Assembly: GCF_022532105.1 (NCBI RefSeq)
Contig: NZ_CP092832.1
Coordinates: 2,013,001 to 2,077,000, forward strand
DNA: 64,000 nucleotides
Direction of reading: 5' to 3'
Source of the DNA: Flavobacterium sp. HJ-32-4
GTDB taxonomy: Bacteria > Bacteroidota > Bacteroidia > Flavobacteriales > Flavobacteriaceae
Shown: piece after piece, positions 50,596 to 59,720 of the stretch
Layout of the letters: each line of letters begins with the position of its first letter
Numbering within the stretch: the first letter of the stretch is position 1
The notes under the pieces: generated by a model
Databases searched by the model: none
What the model was told of the DNA's origin: nothing
The model's input: the letters and a program-made list of their open reading frames with translations, nothing else
Program-made: the position numbers and the translations under genes

Positions 50596-52626
50596 ATGAA
50601 AATATCGAAAGTGGCAGGATGGTGCCTGGCGACCGTCCTCATGTTCTCCTGCAAAGGGGAAGACGAAAAGTCCGGCGCAGCAGCCGATTCCGGCGACTTC
50701 AACTACGTAGCCGACCAGTTTGCCGACATCCAGGTGCTCCGCTACCAGATCCCGGGGTGGGAAAACCTCTCGCTCAAAGAACAGGAGTATGTGTATTACC
50801 TGACGCAGGCCGGACTCGCAGGCCGCGACATCCATTGGGACCAGAACTACCGCTACAACCTCGCCATCCGACGCGCCCTTGAGAACATCTACGTGAACTA
50901 CAAAGGCGATAAAGAGGCCGACAACTGGAAGAAGTTCGAAATCTACCTCAAGCGCGTGTGGTTCGCCAACGGCATCCACCACCACTATTCAAGCGATAAG
51001 ATCAAACCCGACTTCACCAAAGAATACCTGACGCAGTTGCTGAACGAGACCAAGACGTCCCTCAAACCAGAGATCGTCGAAATCCTCTTCAACGACGCCG
51101 ACAACAAAAAAGTCAACCTCGACGAAAGCAAAGGGCTTCTCGCCGGTTCTGCCGTCAACTTCTACGACAAAGGCATTACCGAGAAAGAAGTCGAGGCGTT
51201 TTACAAGAAAATGGTACCGGCTGATCCGGCACGTCCGGTGTCGTTCGGACTCAACTCGAAACTGGTGCGTAACGCTTCAGGCCAACTCGAAGAGAAGGTC
51301 TGGAAAAGCGGCGGTATGTACGGTCCCGCCATCGACAAAATCGTCTATTGGCTCGAAAAAGCAAAAGGCGTAGCCGAAAACCAAAAACAGGCCGATGCCC
51401 TCGCCCTGCTGATTGCCTACTACAAAACCGGCGACCTCAAAAAATGGGACGAGTATAACATTGCCTGGCTCAACGCCACCGACGGCAATATCGACTACAT
51501 CCAGGGGTTCGTAGAAGTCTACAACGACCCGCTGGGCTACCGCGGTTCCTACGAAAGCGTCGTACAAATCAAAGACTTCGACATGTCGGCCAAAATGGAA
51601 AAGGTGTCGCAGAATGCCCAATGGTTCGAAGACCATTCACCGTTGATGCCCGAGCACAAGAAGAAGAACGTCGTCGGTATTTCCTATAAAACCGTTATCG
51701 TAGCGGGTGAATCCGGTGATTCGTCACCAAGCACGCCAATTGGTGTGAACCTCCCGAACGCCGACTGGATCCGCGCCGAGCATGGTTCGAAATCCGTGTC
51801 ACTGGGCAACATTATCGACTCGTATGAGCACGCCGCCGGGAAAGGACGCCTGACGGAATTCGCAAACGACAAAGAGGAAATCCGCCTCGAAGAGAAATAC
51901 GGTGCCATTGCCGATAAACTCCACACCGCCCTCCACGAAGTAGTGGGCCATGCCTCAGGGCAGATCAACAAAGGAGTGGGCACGCCGAAAGAAACCCTCA
52001 AAAGCTACGCGTCGACTATGGAAGAAGGCCGCGCCGACCTCGTAGGCTTGTTTTATCTGTACGATCCGAAAATCCAGGAACTTGGCCTCACCGACAACTG
52101 GAAAGAAACCGGTATGGCCGCCTACGACCATTACATCCGCAACGGTCTCATGACGCAGCTTATCCGTTTGAAAGTAGGCGACAACATCGAGGAAGCACAC
52201 ATGCGCAACCGCCAGTGGGTGAGTGCCTGGGTGTTCGAGAAAGGCAAGAAAGACAATGTGATCGAGAAGATTACCCGCAACGGAAAAACCTATTTCAACA
52301 TCACCAACTACGAAAAACTGCACGAACTCTTCGGACAATTGCTGCGCGAAACCCAACGCATCAAATCAGAAGGCGATTTCAAAGCGGCCAAAGCGTTGGT
52401 AGAAGGCTACGGCGTAAAAGTCGACCAGGCCTTGCACAAAGAAGTACTCGAGCGCAACAAACAGTTCACCACGCCGCCCTACAGCGGTTTCGTGAACCCC
52501 ATGCTCGTGCCGGAAACCGATGCCAACGGCAAGATCACCAAAATCAACGTAGTACAGCCAAAATCATTTGCCGAGCAGATGTTGTATTATTCGAAAACCT
52601 ATGGCGTGTTGCCTGACGAGAATTAA
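50596..52626 (+). CDS. Dipeptidyl peptidase III-like zinc peptidase (M49), lipoprotein
   Basis: Start ATG 50596 gives MKISKVAGWCLATVLMFSC, a lipoprotein signal; the longer frame overlaps the divergent gene. The 676-residue product has the M49 zinc site: HEVVGH within TALHEVVGHASGQINKG (the family has HELLGH, with one more residue than HExxH) and STMEEGRADLVGLF for the third ligand and EECRAE-type motif. It removes dipeptides from peptide N-termini; bacterial lipoprotein forms act in the periplasm or at the surface. Single-gene unit, ended by a strong terminator. Confidence 0.92.
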   Translation: MKISKVAGWCLATVLMFSCKGEDEKSGAAADSGDFNYVADQFADIQVLRYQIPGWENLSLKEQEYVYYLTQAGLAGRDIHWDQNYRYNLAIRRALENIYVNYKGDKEADNWKKFEIYLKRVWFANGIHHHYSSDKIKPDFTKEYLTQLLNETKTSLKPEIVEILFNDADNKKVNLDESKGLLAGSAVNFYDKGITEKEVEAFYKKMVPADPARPVSFGLNSKLVRNASGQLEEKVWKSGGMYGPAIDKIVYWLEKAKGVAENQKQADALALLIAYYKTGDLKKWDEYNIAWLNATDGNIDYIQGFVEVYNDPLGYRGSYESVVQIKDFDMSAKMEKVSQNAQWFEDHSPLMPEHKKKNVVGISYKTVIVAGESGDSSPSTPIGVNLPNADWIRAEHGSKSVSLGNIIDSYEHAAGKGRLTEFANDKEEIRLEEKYGAIADKLHTALHEVVGHASGQINKGVGTPKETLKSYASTMEEGRADLVGLFYLYDPKIQELGLTDNWKETGMAAYDHYIRNGLMTQLIRLKVGDNIEEAHMRNRQWVSAWVFEKGKKDNVIEKITRNGKTYFNITNYEKLHELFGQLLRETQRIKSEGDFKAAKALVEGYGVKVDQALHKEVLERNKQFTTPPYSGFVNPMLVPETDANGKITKINVVQPKSFAEQMLYYSKTYGVLPDEN

Positions 52627-52654
52627 GGGCAAACGAACTCTAAAAGATATCCTC

Positions 52655-52690
52655 AACCGGCACAAATGCAATTTGTGCCGGTTTTTTTTT
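52655..52690 (+). terminator. Strong rho-independent terminator after the M49 gene
   Basis: AACCGGCACAAAT (52655-52667), loop GCA, ATTTGTGCCGGTT (52671-52683) and nine T. Perfect 13-bp stem. Confidence 0.9.
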
Positions 52691-52783
52691 GACGTCATTT
52701 CAGCTACATATTAGGCCATTTTGCCAACAAAATACACCTGCTTTCAGACAGAACTTTGTACCGGAAATAAAACATAACTTCAA

Positions 52784-53590
52784 ATGAAAAGAACCGTTTT
52801 CATTACCGGAACTTCCTCTGGTTTGGGCAAGGCGACTGCCCGGCTCTTCCAATCGGAAGGGTGGCACGTAGTAGCTGCCATGAGACATCCGGCGGCCGAA
52901 AAGGAACTAGGCCAGCTTCCCAACGTCACCTTGGTGAAGCTTGACATCGCCAACACCGCAGAGATTAAAAGTCAAATCGAGAAGGTGTTGATAGGCCACT
53001 CGGTTGACGTAGTAGTCAACAACGCGGGTTACGGACTTATTGGTCCTCTCGAAGCGCTTGGTGATGCGGAGATGGTGCAACAAATAGAGACTAATCTGCT
53101 CGGTACAATTCGCGTCACCAAAGCGTTTGTGGGCCACTTTCGCCGGCAGGGCCGCGGCACCATCATCAATATTTCGTCTATGTTTGGTTGGATGGGATAT
53201 CCCACCTGTTCGCTATACACTGCAACCAAATTTGCCATAGAGGGATTTTCTGAAAGCCTCGCGTATGAACTCGGGTACCTGGGTATTGGTGTCAAGACAG
53301 TGTCGCCGGGTGGTATCCGAACAGATTTTGCCGGGAGGTCATTACAGACCGCAACACATCCATCCTACCAGGCGCTGATCGACAAAGTCAGCGAGGGGTA
53401 TAGTCCGGAGCAAGTTGAAAAGTTCGCTTCTCCCGAGGCAATCGCAGCGGTTATTTACGAGGCTGCTACCGACGGTAGAAAACAACTTCGGTATGTAGCC
53501 GGTAATGATGCTATTTCGTTCTACGAAGCGCGGGAAGCCAACGGAACCGAGTCACATTTCAGGTCGATACTCGATAATTTTAAAATTTAA
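52784..53590 (+). CDS. Short-chain dehydrogenase/reductase (classical SDR)
   Basis: The 268-residue product has the cofactor motif TGTSSGLG (residues 8-15), NNAG, catalytic Ser in IINISSMFG, and YTATK (YxxxK). RH after the second strand (AAMRHP) suggests NADP(H) preference. It would oxidise or reduce a hydroxyl/carbonyl substrate of unknown identity. First gene of a co-directional group that ends at 58259; 12 bp separate it from the next gene's ATG. Confidence 0.92.
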   Translation: MKRTVFITGTSSGLGKATARLFQSEGWHVVAAMRHPAAEKELGQLPNVTLVKLDIANTAEIKSQIEKVLIGHSVDVVVNNAGYGLIGPLEALGDAEMVQQIETNLLGTIRVTKAFVGHFRRQGRGTIINISSMFGWMGYPTCSLYTATKFAIEGFSESLAYELGYLGIGVKTVSPGGIRTDFAGRSLQTATHPSYQALIDKVSEGYSPEQVEKFASPEAIAAVIYEAATDGRKQLRYVAGNDAISFYEAREANGTESHFRSILDNFKI

Positions 53591-53602
53591 TTGTACCTAA
53601 TC

Positions 53603-54481
53603 ATGATAGTCATTACAGGAGCTACTGGAAAGATCGGGTCGCAGGTTGCCAGCCAATTAGCGGCCATGGGACACAAAGTGAGGATTATGGGTCGTGACGC
53701 CGGAAGCCTTGCCAGATTGACAACCGTCAATATTGAATCCGTTGAGGGTAATATGAACGACATTACATTTCTAACCAATGCCTTTAAGGGTGCTACTGCG
53801 GCATTACTGATGTTACCACCGTCCAGGGAGGCGGCCGATTTTGGCGCTTTTCAGGACGAAGTTGGCCTTGCGCAGGTCGGGGCAGTTAAAAATGCAGGGA
53901 TAAAACATATCGTGTTTCTTTCTTCGCAGGGAGCACATGACATCGAGCATACAGGAACCGTCAAAGGACTGGGGAGACAGGAAGCTCGTCTGAACGCGCT
54001 GCCTCCAGAGGTGAATGTAATAAGCCTCCGTCCGGAAGCCTTTATGGAAAACAGTATTGATTCCCTGCGTTTGTTTCAAACTATCGCAAGTCCGCTTCGT
54101 CCCGACGTGCGCACCGGCCAAATTGCGACTCGGGACATCGCTAACTTTGCGGCACAGCGCCTTTCCAAACTTGATTTCACGGGTAAAACACATCAGGACT
54201 TACTCGGAGACCGAGAGTATTCACAGAGCGAAATCGCCCGCATAGCTGGCCGGGCAATAGGTCGCCCACTTGAATACCTGCAGTTGAGTTACGCCGACTA
54301 CCAACAAAAACTCATTGAGGCGGGTATGTCTGAGAACCGGGCAGCCATGATAACCGAGCGTTACAAGGCCATCAACGACGGGCGCTTCAATTCAGGGGTG
54401 CGTGATGCCGTGTCGACCACGCCAACGTCGTTTGAAGAATTCGCCCGCGAGGTACTGCAGCCGATGTTTGCCGTAAAATAA
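53603..54481 (+). CDS. NmrA-like NAD(P)-binding protein (atypical SDR)
   Basis: Start ATG 53603 (MIVITGATGKIGSQVASQLA); the TTG upstream adds MYLI only. The 292-residue product has the Rossmann GATGKIG, GRDAGSLARL, then IKHIVFLSSQGAHD and LRPEAFMENSI, typical of NmrA/quinone oxidoreductase 2 (QOR2, YtfG) relatives. The classical YxxxK pair is absent as usual for the group. It may be a redox sensor or quinone reductase. Co-transcribed with the SDR gene. Confidence 0.88.
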   Translation: MIVITGATGKIGSQVASQLAAMGHKVRIMGRDAGSLARLTTVNIESVEGNMNDITFLTNAFKGATAALLMLPPSREAADFGAFQDEVGLAQVGAVKNAGIKHIVFLSSQGAHDIEHTGTVKGLGRQEARLNALPPEVNVISLRPEAFMENSIDSLRLFQTIASPLRPDVRTGQIATRDIANFAAQRLSKLDFTGKTHQDLLGDREYSQSEIARIAGRAIGRPLEYLQLSYADYQQKLIEAGMSENRAAMITERYKAINDGRFNSGVRDAVSTTPTSFEEFAREVLQPMFAVK

Positions 54482-54597
54482 TACCCAAACAGAACATGGA
54501 CAATCAAACAGCAAGAGACAATAGAAACCCACGTGGTACCGCATTTACCATACTGACTTTCGCGCTGACAGATTAAGTTTTGCCGGTTAAAAATAAA

Positions 54598-54605
54598 TAC
54601 ATTTG
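54598..54605 (+). promoter_or_regulatory. -7 promoter box (TACATTTG) at the start of an AraC gene
   Basis: TACATTTG matches TAnnTTTG, with TTTTG at 54578-54582 upstream (15 bp apart, slightly short). It lies only 3 bp before the ATG at 54609, so transcripts from it would be leaderless or use a later start. Confidence 0.45.
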
Positions 54606-54608
54606 TAT

Positions 54609-55532
54609 ATGAGTAAGGGGCAGGTCATTCCCGTAAGAGTAAACACTATTTCGGCGATGCACAAGATACTCGGGTTTCCGAGACCGCTGCATCCGCTGGT
54701 TAGTTTAGTCAATTATGCCGACATCACTACCCCCTATGAAGAATGGCCAAAGGCAATTCTGCCAAATTTCTACAAAATTTCCTTCAAGCAGAATCTGTCA
54801 GGCAGGATTAAGTACGGACAAGATCATTACGATTTTGATGAAGGGGGACTTTCTTTCATAAGGCCAAACCAGTTGATTGCTTGTAGCGATAATGAACAGG
54901 ACGTATCGGGTTACACGCTGCTTTTTCATGCGGATTTTCTTCGCGGTTACCCGCTTGATCATAAGATAAAGACCTTCGGCTTCTTTCATTATTCCGTAAA
55001 CGAGGCACTGCACCTCTCAGACCGGGAGAAAAAAGTGATTTTTACACTATTTGAGAATATCCAGGAAGAACTAGCCAACGCGATAGATGATTTCAGCCAG
55101 GACCTGATTATTTCCTATCTGGAAGTTTTGCTTAACTACAGTAACAGATTCTACAAAAGGCAGTTCATTACCCGCAAACACCACAGTAACGACCTGTTGG
55201 CTAAAATGGAGGTGGTCTTAACCGATTATTTTGCGAGCGACCTTACCCAAACCTACGGCGTTCCCAGTGTCGAATACGTTGCGCAGCACCTTCATGTATC
55301 ACCGCGCTATCTGAGCGACATGCTCCGCTCTGTTACGGGCCAAAACGCCCAGCAACACATCCACGCTCACCTGATTGAAAAGGCCAAAGAATACCTGGCC
55401 TCCTGTAAACTGTCTGTGTCGGAGGTGGCCTATAGGTTGGGATTTGAACAGCCGCAATCGTTTAATAAGTTATTCAAGAACAAAACAAACCAGACCCCCG
55501 TACAGTTTAAACAGGGGTTTCAGCGAGACTAA
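54609..55532 (+). CDS. AraC-family transcriptional regulator
   Basis: ATG 54609 gives a 307-residue product. The N-terminal half matches the common Bacteroidota AraC type (ILGFPRPLHPLVSLVNYADI, then FYKISFKQNLSGRIKYGQ and EGGLSFIRPNQLIACSD). The C-terminal domain (about 205-305) has YVAQHLHVSPRYLSDMLRSV and SEVAYRLGFEQPQSFNKLFK. ATG 54657 is the alternative start if the promoter box at 54598 is used. It sits between the NmrA and NTF2 genes and probably controls one or both of the flanking units. Confidence 0.9.
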   Translation: MSKGQVIPVRVNTISAMHKILGFPRPLHPLVSLVNYADITTPYEEWPKAILPNFYKISFKQNLSGRIKYGQDHYDFDEGGLSFIRPNQLIACSDNEQDVSGYTLLFHADFLRGYPLDHKIKTFGFFHYSVNEALHLSDREKKVIFTLFENIQEELANAIDDFSQDLIISYLEVLLNYSNRFYKRQFITRKHHSNDLLAKMEVVLTDYFASDLTQTYGVPSVEYVAQHLHVSPRYLSDMLRSVTGQNAQQHIHAHLIEKAKEYLASCKLSVSEVAYRLGFEQPQSFNKLFKNKTNQTPVQFKQGFQRD

Positions 55533-55537
55533 ATTGT

Positions 55538-55870
55538 ATGGACATTGAAAAATTCGTTGCGGGTTGGCTCGCAGCCGGAAATCGCTTTGACAAAAACCAA
55601 TACTTGACATATTACACCGACGAGGCCAAATTGGAAGATATCTCCTTGGGAACCAAGTTCGTGGGACATGAGGGGATCGGAGCCTATTTCACCGAGTATT
55701 TCATCGGTTATGAAACCCAAACACGACTGTTGAAACTCAATATAGGAACTAATACGGCGAAGCTCGAAGTAGAGTTTACGGGCAGTTTCCCCGAAAGGCA
55801 AATTGGAGGCAAGTTTGAGCTTCGGTTCCGAGACGGAAAAATCGATAGGGCTACTGCCGATTTGATGTAA
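55538..55870 (+). CDS. NTF2-like/SnoaL-like small protein
   Basis: The 110-residue product MDIEKFVAGWLAAGNRFDKN contains YLTYYTDEAKLEDISLGTKF and VGHEGIGAYFTEYF, the cone-shaped NTF2-like fold used by steroid isomerase- and SnoaL-type proteins. Asp and His positions are compatible with a small enzyme. It starts 5 bp after the AraC stop. Confidence 0.8.
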   Translation: MDIEKFVAGWLAAGNRFDKNQYLTYYTDEAKLEDISLGTKFVGHEGIGAYFTEYFIGYETQTRLLKLNIGTNTAKLEVEFTGSFPERQIGGKFELRFRDGKIDRATADLM

Positions 55871-55984
55871 GGGGATGGATGCGCATCGTTGACCCTCCCA
55901 ACAATGCAAAATGGACGTGTCACCAATGTTCAGCCCGATGGTTCGCCGCAATTTTGTGCTGTAATAACAGTAATACATAAAGCG

Positions 55985-57412
55985 ATGCGAACTATCAACA
56001 AAATTTTTGTGAATGGACAATTCAGGACACCCAACGGCACAAAGGAACTGATATTGCCAAATCCCGCTACCGGCGAACCGCTGACCAAAGTAATCCTGGC
56101 CGATGCATCCGACACAACACTCGCAATCGAGGCGGCTAACAAAGCATTTGAATCGTACTCGGTAGCAACCCTTGAAACCAGAAGGATGTATCTGCGTCGG
56201 ATTCACGATGTCATGCTGACAAAGATGGACGAACTGAAATCAATCGTTGCAGAGGAATACGGATCGCCTCAATGGTTTACCGAATTTGCACTTAACGATG
56301 CGTTGCGTTCCTGGAAAATGGCAATCGACCTGGTTACGCCGGAAAACACAAGTCACCAACTCAATAATGGCACAACGGTTGTGATGGATCCGGTTGGCGT
56401 CGCGGCGCTTATCAGCCCGTGGAACCTCAGTATCTGGTTTATTTGTGTGAAGGCCTCCACCGCGCTTGCAGCGGGATGTAGCATAGTAATGAAACCTAGC
56501 GAATTGAGTCCGTTGCAAAACCATGCCATGGCCGAGATTTTTCAGCAGGCAAACCTGCCAGCTGGACTTGTAAATGTTGTGCACGGCGATGGTGAGACTG
56601 TAGGTAACACCCTCACAGCAAGTCCCGGAATTCACAAAATTTCATTTACCGGCTCAACGCAAGTCGGAAAGGACATAGCCAAAAAGGCCACGGAAACAAT
56701 GAAAAGGGTAACGCTCGAACTCGGAGGTAAGTCACCCTCTATCATTCTGGACGACGCAGATTTGGAAAAGGCAATTCCGTTTGTTTTACAGGTCGGACTT
56801 CAGAATAGTGGGCAATCTTGTACCGCTGGAACGCGAATCCTCATTCCGGCTAGCCGAAAAGATGAAATCTACGCGGCGTTAAAATCAGGCATCGAAGAGT
56901 TGAAATGCGGACCCGCAAGCTCAAAAGATTCCATGATTGGGCCGATGGTATCCCTAAAACAGTGGGAACGGGTGCAGTACTATATACAGAAGGGAATCGA
57001 CGAGGGCGCGACCCTGCTGACCGGAGGAACAGGACGCCCAGAGGGTTTAACGGCCGGAAATTTCGTAAAACCGACCCTATTTACCAATGTGAAGAATCGG
57101 ATGACAATTGCGCAGGAAGAAATTTTCGGACCTGTACTATGCGTAATCACATACGACGATGACGAGGAGGCGATCCAGCTGGCAAACGACTCGAACTACG
57201 GCCTGCATGCCTACATAGCTGGCACCGACACGGCACGGGCTGTACAAATCGCCCGCAGACTTCAGGCCGGACGCGTAGCGATAAACGGATTTGTTGATGC
57301 ACCTGATGCACCGTTTGGTGGATATAAACAATCCGGAATGGGTCGGGAATTTGGCAAGTATGGATTGGGAAGCTTTCAGGAGCCAAAAGCCATTTTTTTG
57401 CCTGACAATTAA
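55985..57412 (+). CDS. Aldehyde dehydrogenase (NAD(P)-dependent)
   Basis: Start ATG 55985 (MRTINKIFVNGQFRTPNGTK); the longer frame overlaps nothing functional. The 475-residue product has FTGSTQVGK, the general base Glu in RVTLELGGKSP, the nucleophile Cys in NSGQSCTAGTR, and the C-terminal QEEIFGPVLCVITYDDDEEA. It oxidises an aldehyde to the acid. With the SDR and NmrA genes it suggests a pathway that handles aldehydes or quinones. The next AraC gene starts 40 bp later. Confidence 0.93.
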   Translation: MRTINKIFVNGQFRTPNGTKELILPNPATGEPLTKVILADASDTTLAIEAANKAFESYSVATLETRRMYLRRIHDVMLTKMDELKSIVAEEYGSPQWFTEFALNDALRSWKMAIDLVTPENTSHQLNNGTTVVMDPVGVAALISPWNLSIWFICVKASTALAAGCSIVMKPSELSPLQNHAMAEIFQQANLPAGLVNVVHGDGETVGNTLTASPGIHKISFTGSTQVGKDIAKKATETMKRVTLELGGKSPSIILDDADLEKAIPFVLQVGLQNSGQSCTAGTRILIPASRKDEIYAALKSGIEELKCGPASSKDSMIGPMVSLKQWERVQYYIQKGIDEGATLLTGGTGRPEGLTAGNFVKPTLFTNVKNRMTIAQEEIFGPVLCVITYDDDEEAIQLANDSNYGLHAYIAGTDTARAVQIARRLQAGRVAINGFVDAPDAPFGGYKQSGMGREFGKYGLGSFQEPKAIFLPDN

Positions 57413-57452
57413 TTACCAACTTTGACAGATGTTAGCAGCAATACAGGAATAA

Positions 57453-58259
57453 ATGGCGGCAATCACTGATCCTAAAGTACCGAAGATAGTATATTCGAGA
57501 ACCTCCCGTAAGAGTATGGAGGGCGAAATTTTCATCCGGCAGCACGTGTTCGACTATATTATCTCGGGTACTTCAGAAGTGGTCTTCGAGGGGAAAAAAT
57601 ACGCTTTTGCAGCCGGCGAATTTCGCTTCGCAACTCGCAACCGTCTTAGTCGGTTCGTAAAGACTCCCCCGGAAGGCGGTGAGTACCGGTCTGTCTCAAT
57701 TTGTATCGACCAAGACACTTTATGGGAGATAAAAAACCAGTTTCCTAAGCAGGGGCAAGGGGCAGGGGCGCGGATTCCAAATGTCTTCCGTCTTCGAAAA
57801 AATCAACATTTTAAAAACTATATCGACAGTTTAATTCCCTATCTGGAAGGAGGGACGGAACTCAGTCAAAACTTAATAAAGATAAAAATAAAGGAAGCCG
57901 TCTTGATTTTCATTGACGCAAACCCCGAACTCATAGACGTATTATTTGATTTCAGTGAACCGGGTAAGATCGATTTACAGGCCTACATGTTAGAGCATTT
58001 TGCCTGTAACGAAGAGTTGCAACATTTTGCCTATCTGACGGGAAGGAGTTTATCTACGTTCAAACGCGACTTCCAGGAGGTATTCAAAACCACACCCAAC
58101 CGTTGGCTCATTGAACAACGGCTGAAACAAGCCTATCATCTCATAAAAGAGAGGGGAGTGAAGCCCACCGAGGCTGCTATGGATTCCGGTTTCAAAAATT
58201 ATTCACATTTCTCGACCTCTTTTAAAAAGGCTTTCGGAAAAGCACCTGCCTTTGCGTAA
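57453..58259 (+). CDS. AraC-family transcriptional regulator
   Basis: The 268-residue product has an N-terminal cupin-like sensor (YIISGTSEVVFEGKKYAFAA, then GEFRFATRNRLSRFVKTPPE, of the AraC_N/DUF6597 kind) and a C-terminal AraC domain (about 175-268; LTGRSLSTFKRDFQEVFKTT, NRWLIEQRLKQA, FKNYSHFSTSFKKAFGKAP). It is the last gene of the group; its likely target is the aldehyde dehydrogenase operon. Confidence 0.9.
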   Translation: MAAITDPKVPKIVYSRTSRKSMEGEIFIRQHVFDYIISGTSEVVFEGKKYAFAAGEFRFATRNRLSRFVKTPPEGGEYRSVSICIDQDTLWEIKNQFPKQGQGAGARIPNVFRLRKNQHFKNYIDSLIPYLEGGTELSQNLIKIKIKEAVLIFIDANPELIDVLFDFSEPGKIDLQAYMLEHFACNEELQHFAYLTGRSLSTFKRDFQEVFKTTPNRWLIEQRLKQAYHLIKERGVKPTEAAMDSGFKNYSHFSTSFKKAFGKAPAFA

Positions 58260-58314
58260 TCCCGAGGCGTCTAGGGTAGGAAAAGGAAACACCTGTTCGC
58301 AGAAGAGGGCTTTT

Positions 58315-58701
58315 TTATCGATCAAAAAACCTCGAAAAATCCGGCTTAAAATAATTCGGCCCTTTCATCACCTTGCCGTCTTCCCGATAGATCGGTTGCC
58401 CGTCTTCGCCCAGTTTACTCATATTACTGCGCTGTATTTCGTCAAAGACGTCTTCAATGAGGTGCTGTAACCCGTGTTCGATGATGGTGCCGCACAGAAT
58501 ATACATCATGTCGCCCAACGCATCCGCCACTTCCGTCAGGTCACCGTTGAGGGCCGCTTCCAGATACTCCTCATTCTCTTCCTTCATCAGGTTATAGCGA
58601 AGCATCGTTTTGCTTTCGCCAAGGTCGGCCGTCGGTTGCTCGGCATAGCCAAGACGAAACGCCGTGTGGAACTCTTTTACGCAGTCGATCTGTTTTTTCA
58701 T
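58315..58701 (-). CDS. MazG-like nucleotide pyrophosphohydrolase
   Basis: Start ATG 58701 (MKKQIDCVKEFHTAFRLGYA). The 128-residue all-alpha product has EENEEYLEAALNGDLTEVAD and ALGDMMYILCGTIIEHG, the EExxE and ExxD metal-binding helices of the MazG/PRA-PH family. It would hydrolyse a (d)NTP or related nucleotide to the monophosphate. It is convergent with the AraC gene and divergent from the 58778 gene. Confidence 0.85.
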   Translation of the reverse strand: MKKQIDCVKEFHTAFRLGYAEQPTADLGESKTMLRYNLMKEENEEYLEAALNGDLTEVADALGDMMYILCGTIIEHGLQHLIEDVFDEIQRSNMSKLGEDGQPIYREDGKVMKGPNYFKPDFSRFFDR

Positions 58702-58751
58702 GTCGGTGTTTTTTCGAATTTGAAAATACATAAAGTGCCCGCGCGGCTGCG

Positions 58752-58759
58752 TATCTTTG
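58752..58759 (+). promoter_or_regulatory. -7 promoter box (TATCTTTG)
   Basis: Exact TAnnTTTG match 18 bp before the ATG of the small membrane protein at 58778. Confidence 0.5.
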
Positions 58760-58777
58760 CGTAAAATTTTACCAACA

Positions 58778-58966
58778 ATGTTTTCACAGGGACAATGGAT
58801 TTTCGCCGGATGCTTCTTCATCGCATTCGTCATCGGAATGGTAATCGCCTACAGGAAAGACAAATCGCTACACCGGGTGTTCTACAAAGGCAACTACCAG
58901 GTGCTGTTGGCATTCCTGTTGTTTGTCGCCCTGCTCTTCGTCATCAAGATCGTGATGAAACGATAA
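58778..58966 (+). CDS. Small two-helix membrane protein
   Basis: From ATG 58778 the product is 62 residues: MFSQGQWIFAGCFFIAFVIG, a basic loop (AYRKDKSLHRVFYKGNYQ) and a second helix (VLLAFLLFVALLFVIKIVMK). It is a common small protein of Flavobacteriia without known function. The stop lies in a perfect 11-bp hairpin. Confidence 0.75.
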   Translation: MFSQGQWIFAGCFFIAFVIGMVIAYRKDKSLHRVFYKGNYQVLLAFLLFVALLFVIKIVMKR

Positions 58967-58990
58967 ACTCCGGCGGGTAGCCGGAGTTTA
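58964..58990. terminator. Perfect hairpin at the end of the small membrane protein gene
   Basis: TAAACTCCGGC (58964-58974, including the stop), loop GGGTA, GCCGGAGTTTA (58980-58990). No T-run follows, so termination strength is uncertain; it may act for both this gene and the convergent DUF2807 gene. Confidence 0.6.
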
Positions 58991-59029
58991 GGTTCTGTCG
59001 CAAGGTGCTAACTTTAACGCGTATCAACA

Positions 59030-59695
59030 CTATACTTTGGTAATACTTCCAGAACCGTGTACGCTTGTATCTTCCTGTTCCGGATTCCCTTTATAGCGGA
59101 TATCGCCCGATCCTTCTACATCGGCTTTGATCGAACCCGACGCATATACCGTAGCATCGCCCGAGCCCGTTACGGTCACCCGCACCGTTTTCGCACGCAG
59201 CGAACCGGCATCCAAATCGCCCGACCCATTGACCGACGCAGAAACCGCATCTGCAGTACCTGAGAGGATAAGGTCGCCCGAACCAATCAGCGTGACGTCT
59301 GCATCCGCTGCGGCTACCTTCAACTTAATATCGCCCGATCCGGTGAGTACAACCTTCAGGTTCTTGGTTTGTACCTCACTGTCGGCCGAGATGTCACCTG
59401 ATCCGTTAAGTACTATTTCATTCAGTGTCGTATACGGTACCGTAATGTCGACGTCGCCTTTTACGGTTCCGTCCGCATAGATACGAAGCGTGCCGTTGGT
59501 GATCACGGTCTTGATACGGGGCAATGAAGCCGGCACGGCAGCCGATACGATGATCGCGTCACCTGTTTTGACCAGTTGCACGTCGAAGTGGCCGGTTACT
59601 TCCAATTTGGTAAAGGTACCCAAGGGACGTTTTTCCACTTGCTGGGCCGATAATGAAAAGGCCGCGAGCAGGAAAAGAAGAAGTGTTTTTTTCAT
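59030..59695 (-). CDS. DUF2807 exported beta-helix protein
   Basis: The 221-residue product has signal peptide MKKTLLLFLLAAFSLSAQ and repeated LxGSGDIxxx motifs (VLNGSGDISADS, VLTGSGDIKLKV, TLIGSGDLILSG, SVNGSGDLDAG, TVTGSGDATVYA, VEGSGDIRYKG), typical of the DUF2807 auto-transporter adhesin-like head region. It lies 25 bp after the DUF4097-like gene in the sigma-factor operon. Role: envelope protein of unknown function. Confidence 0.9.
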   Translation of the reverse strand: MKKTLLLFLLAAFSLSAQQVEKRPLGTFTKLEVTGHFDVQLVKTGDAIIVSAAVPASLPRIKTVITNGTLRIYADGTVKGDVDITVPYTTLNEIVLNGSGDISADSEVQTKNLKVVLTGSGDIKLKVAAADADVTLIGSGDLILSGTADAVSASVNGSGDLDAGSLRAKTVRVTVTGSGDATVYASGSIKADVEGSGDIRYKGNPEQEDTSVHGSGSITKV

Positions 59696-59720
59696 GAGGA
59701 GGAGGATTAGAGGACGGTGA

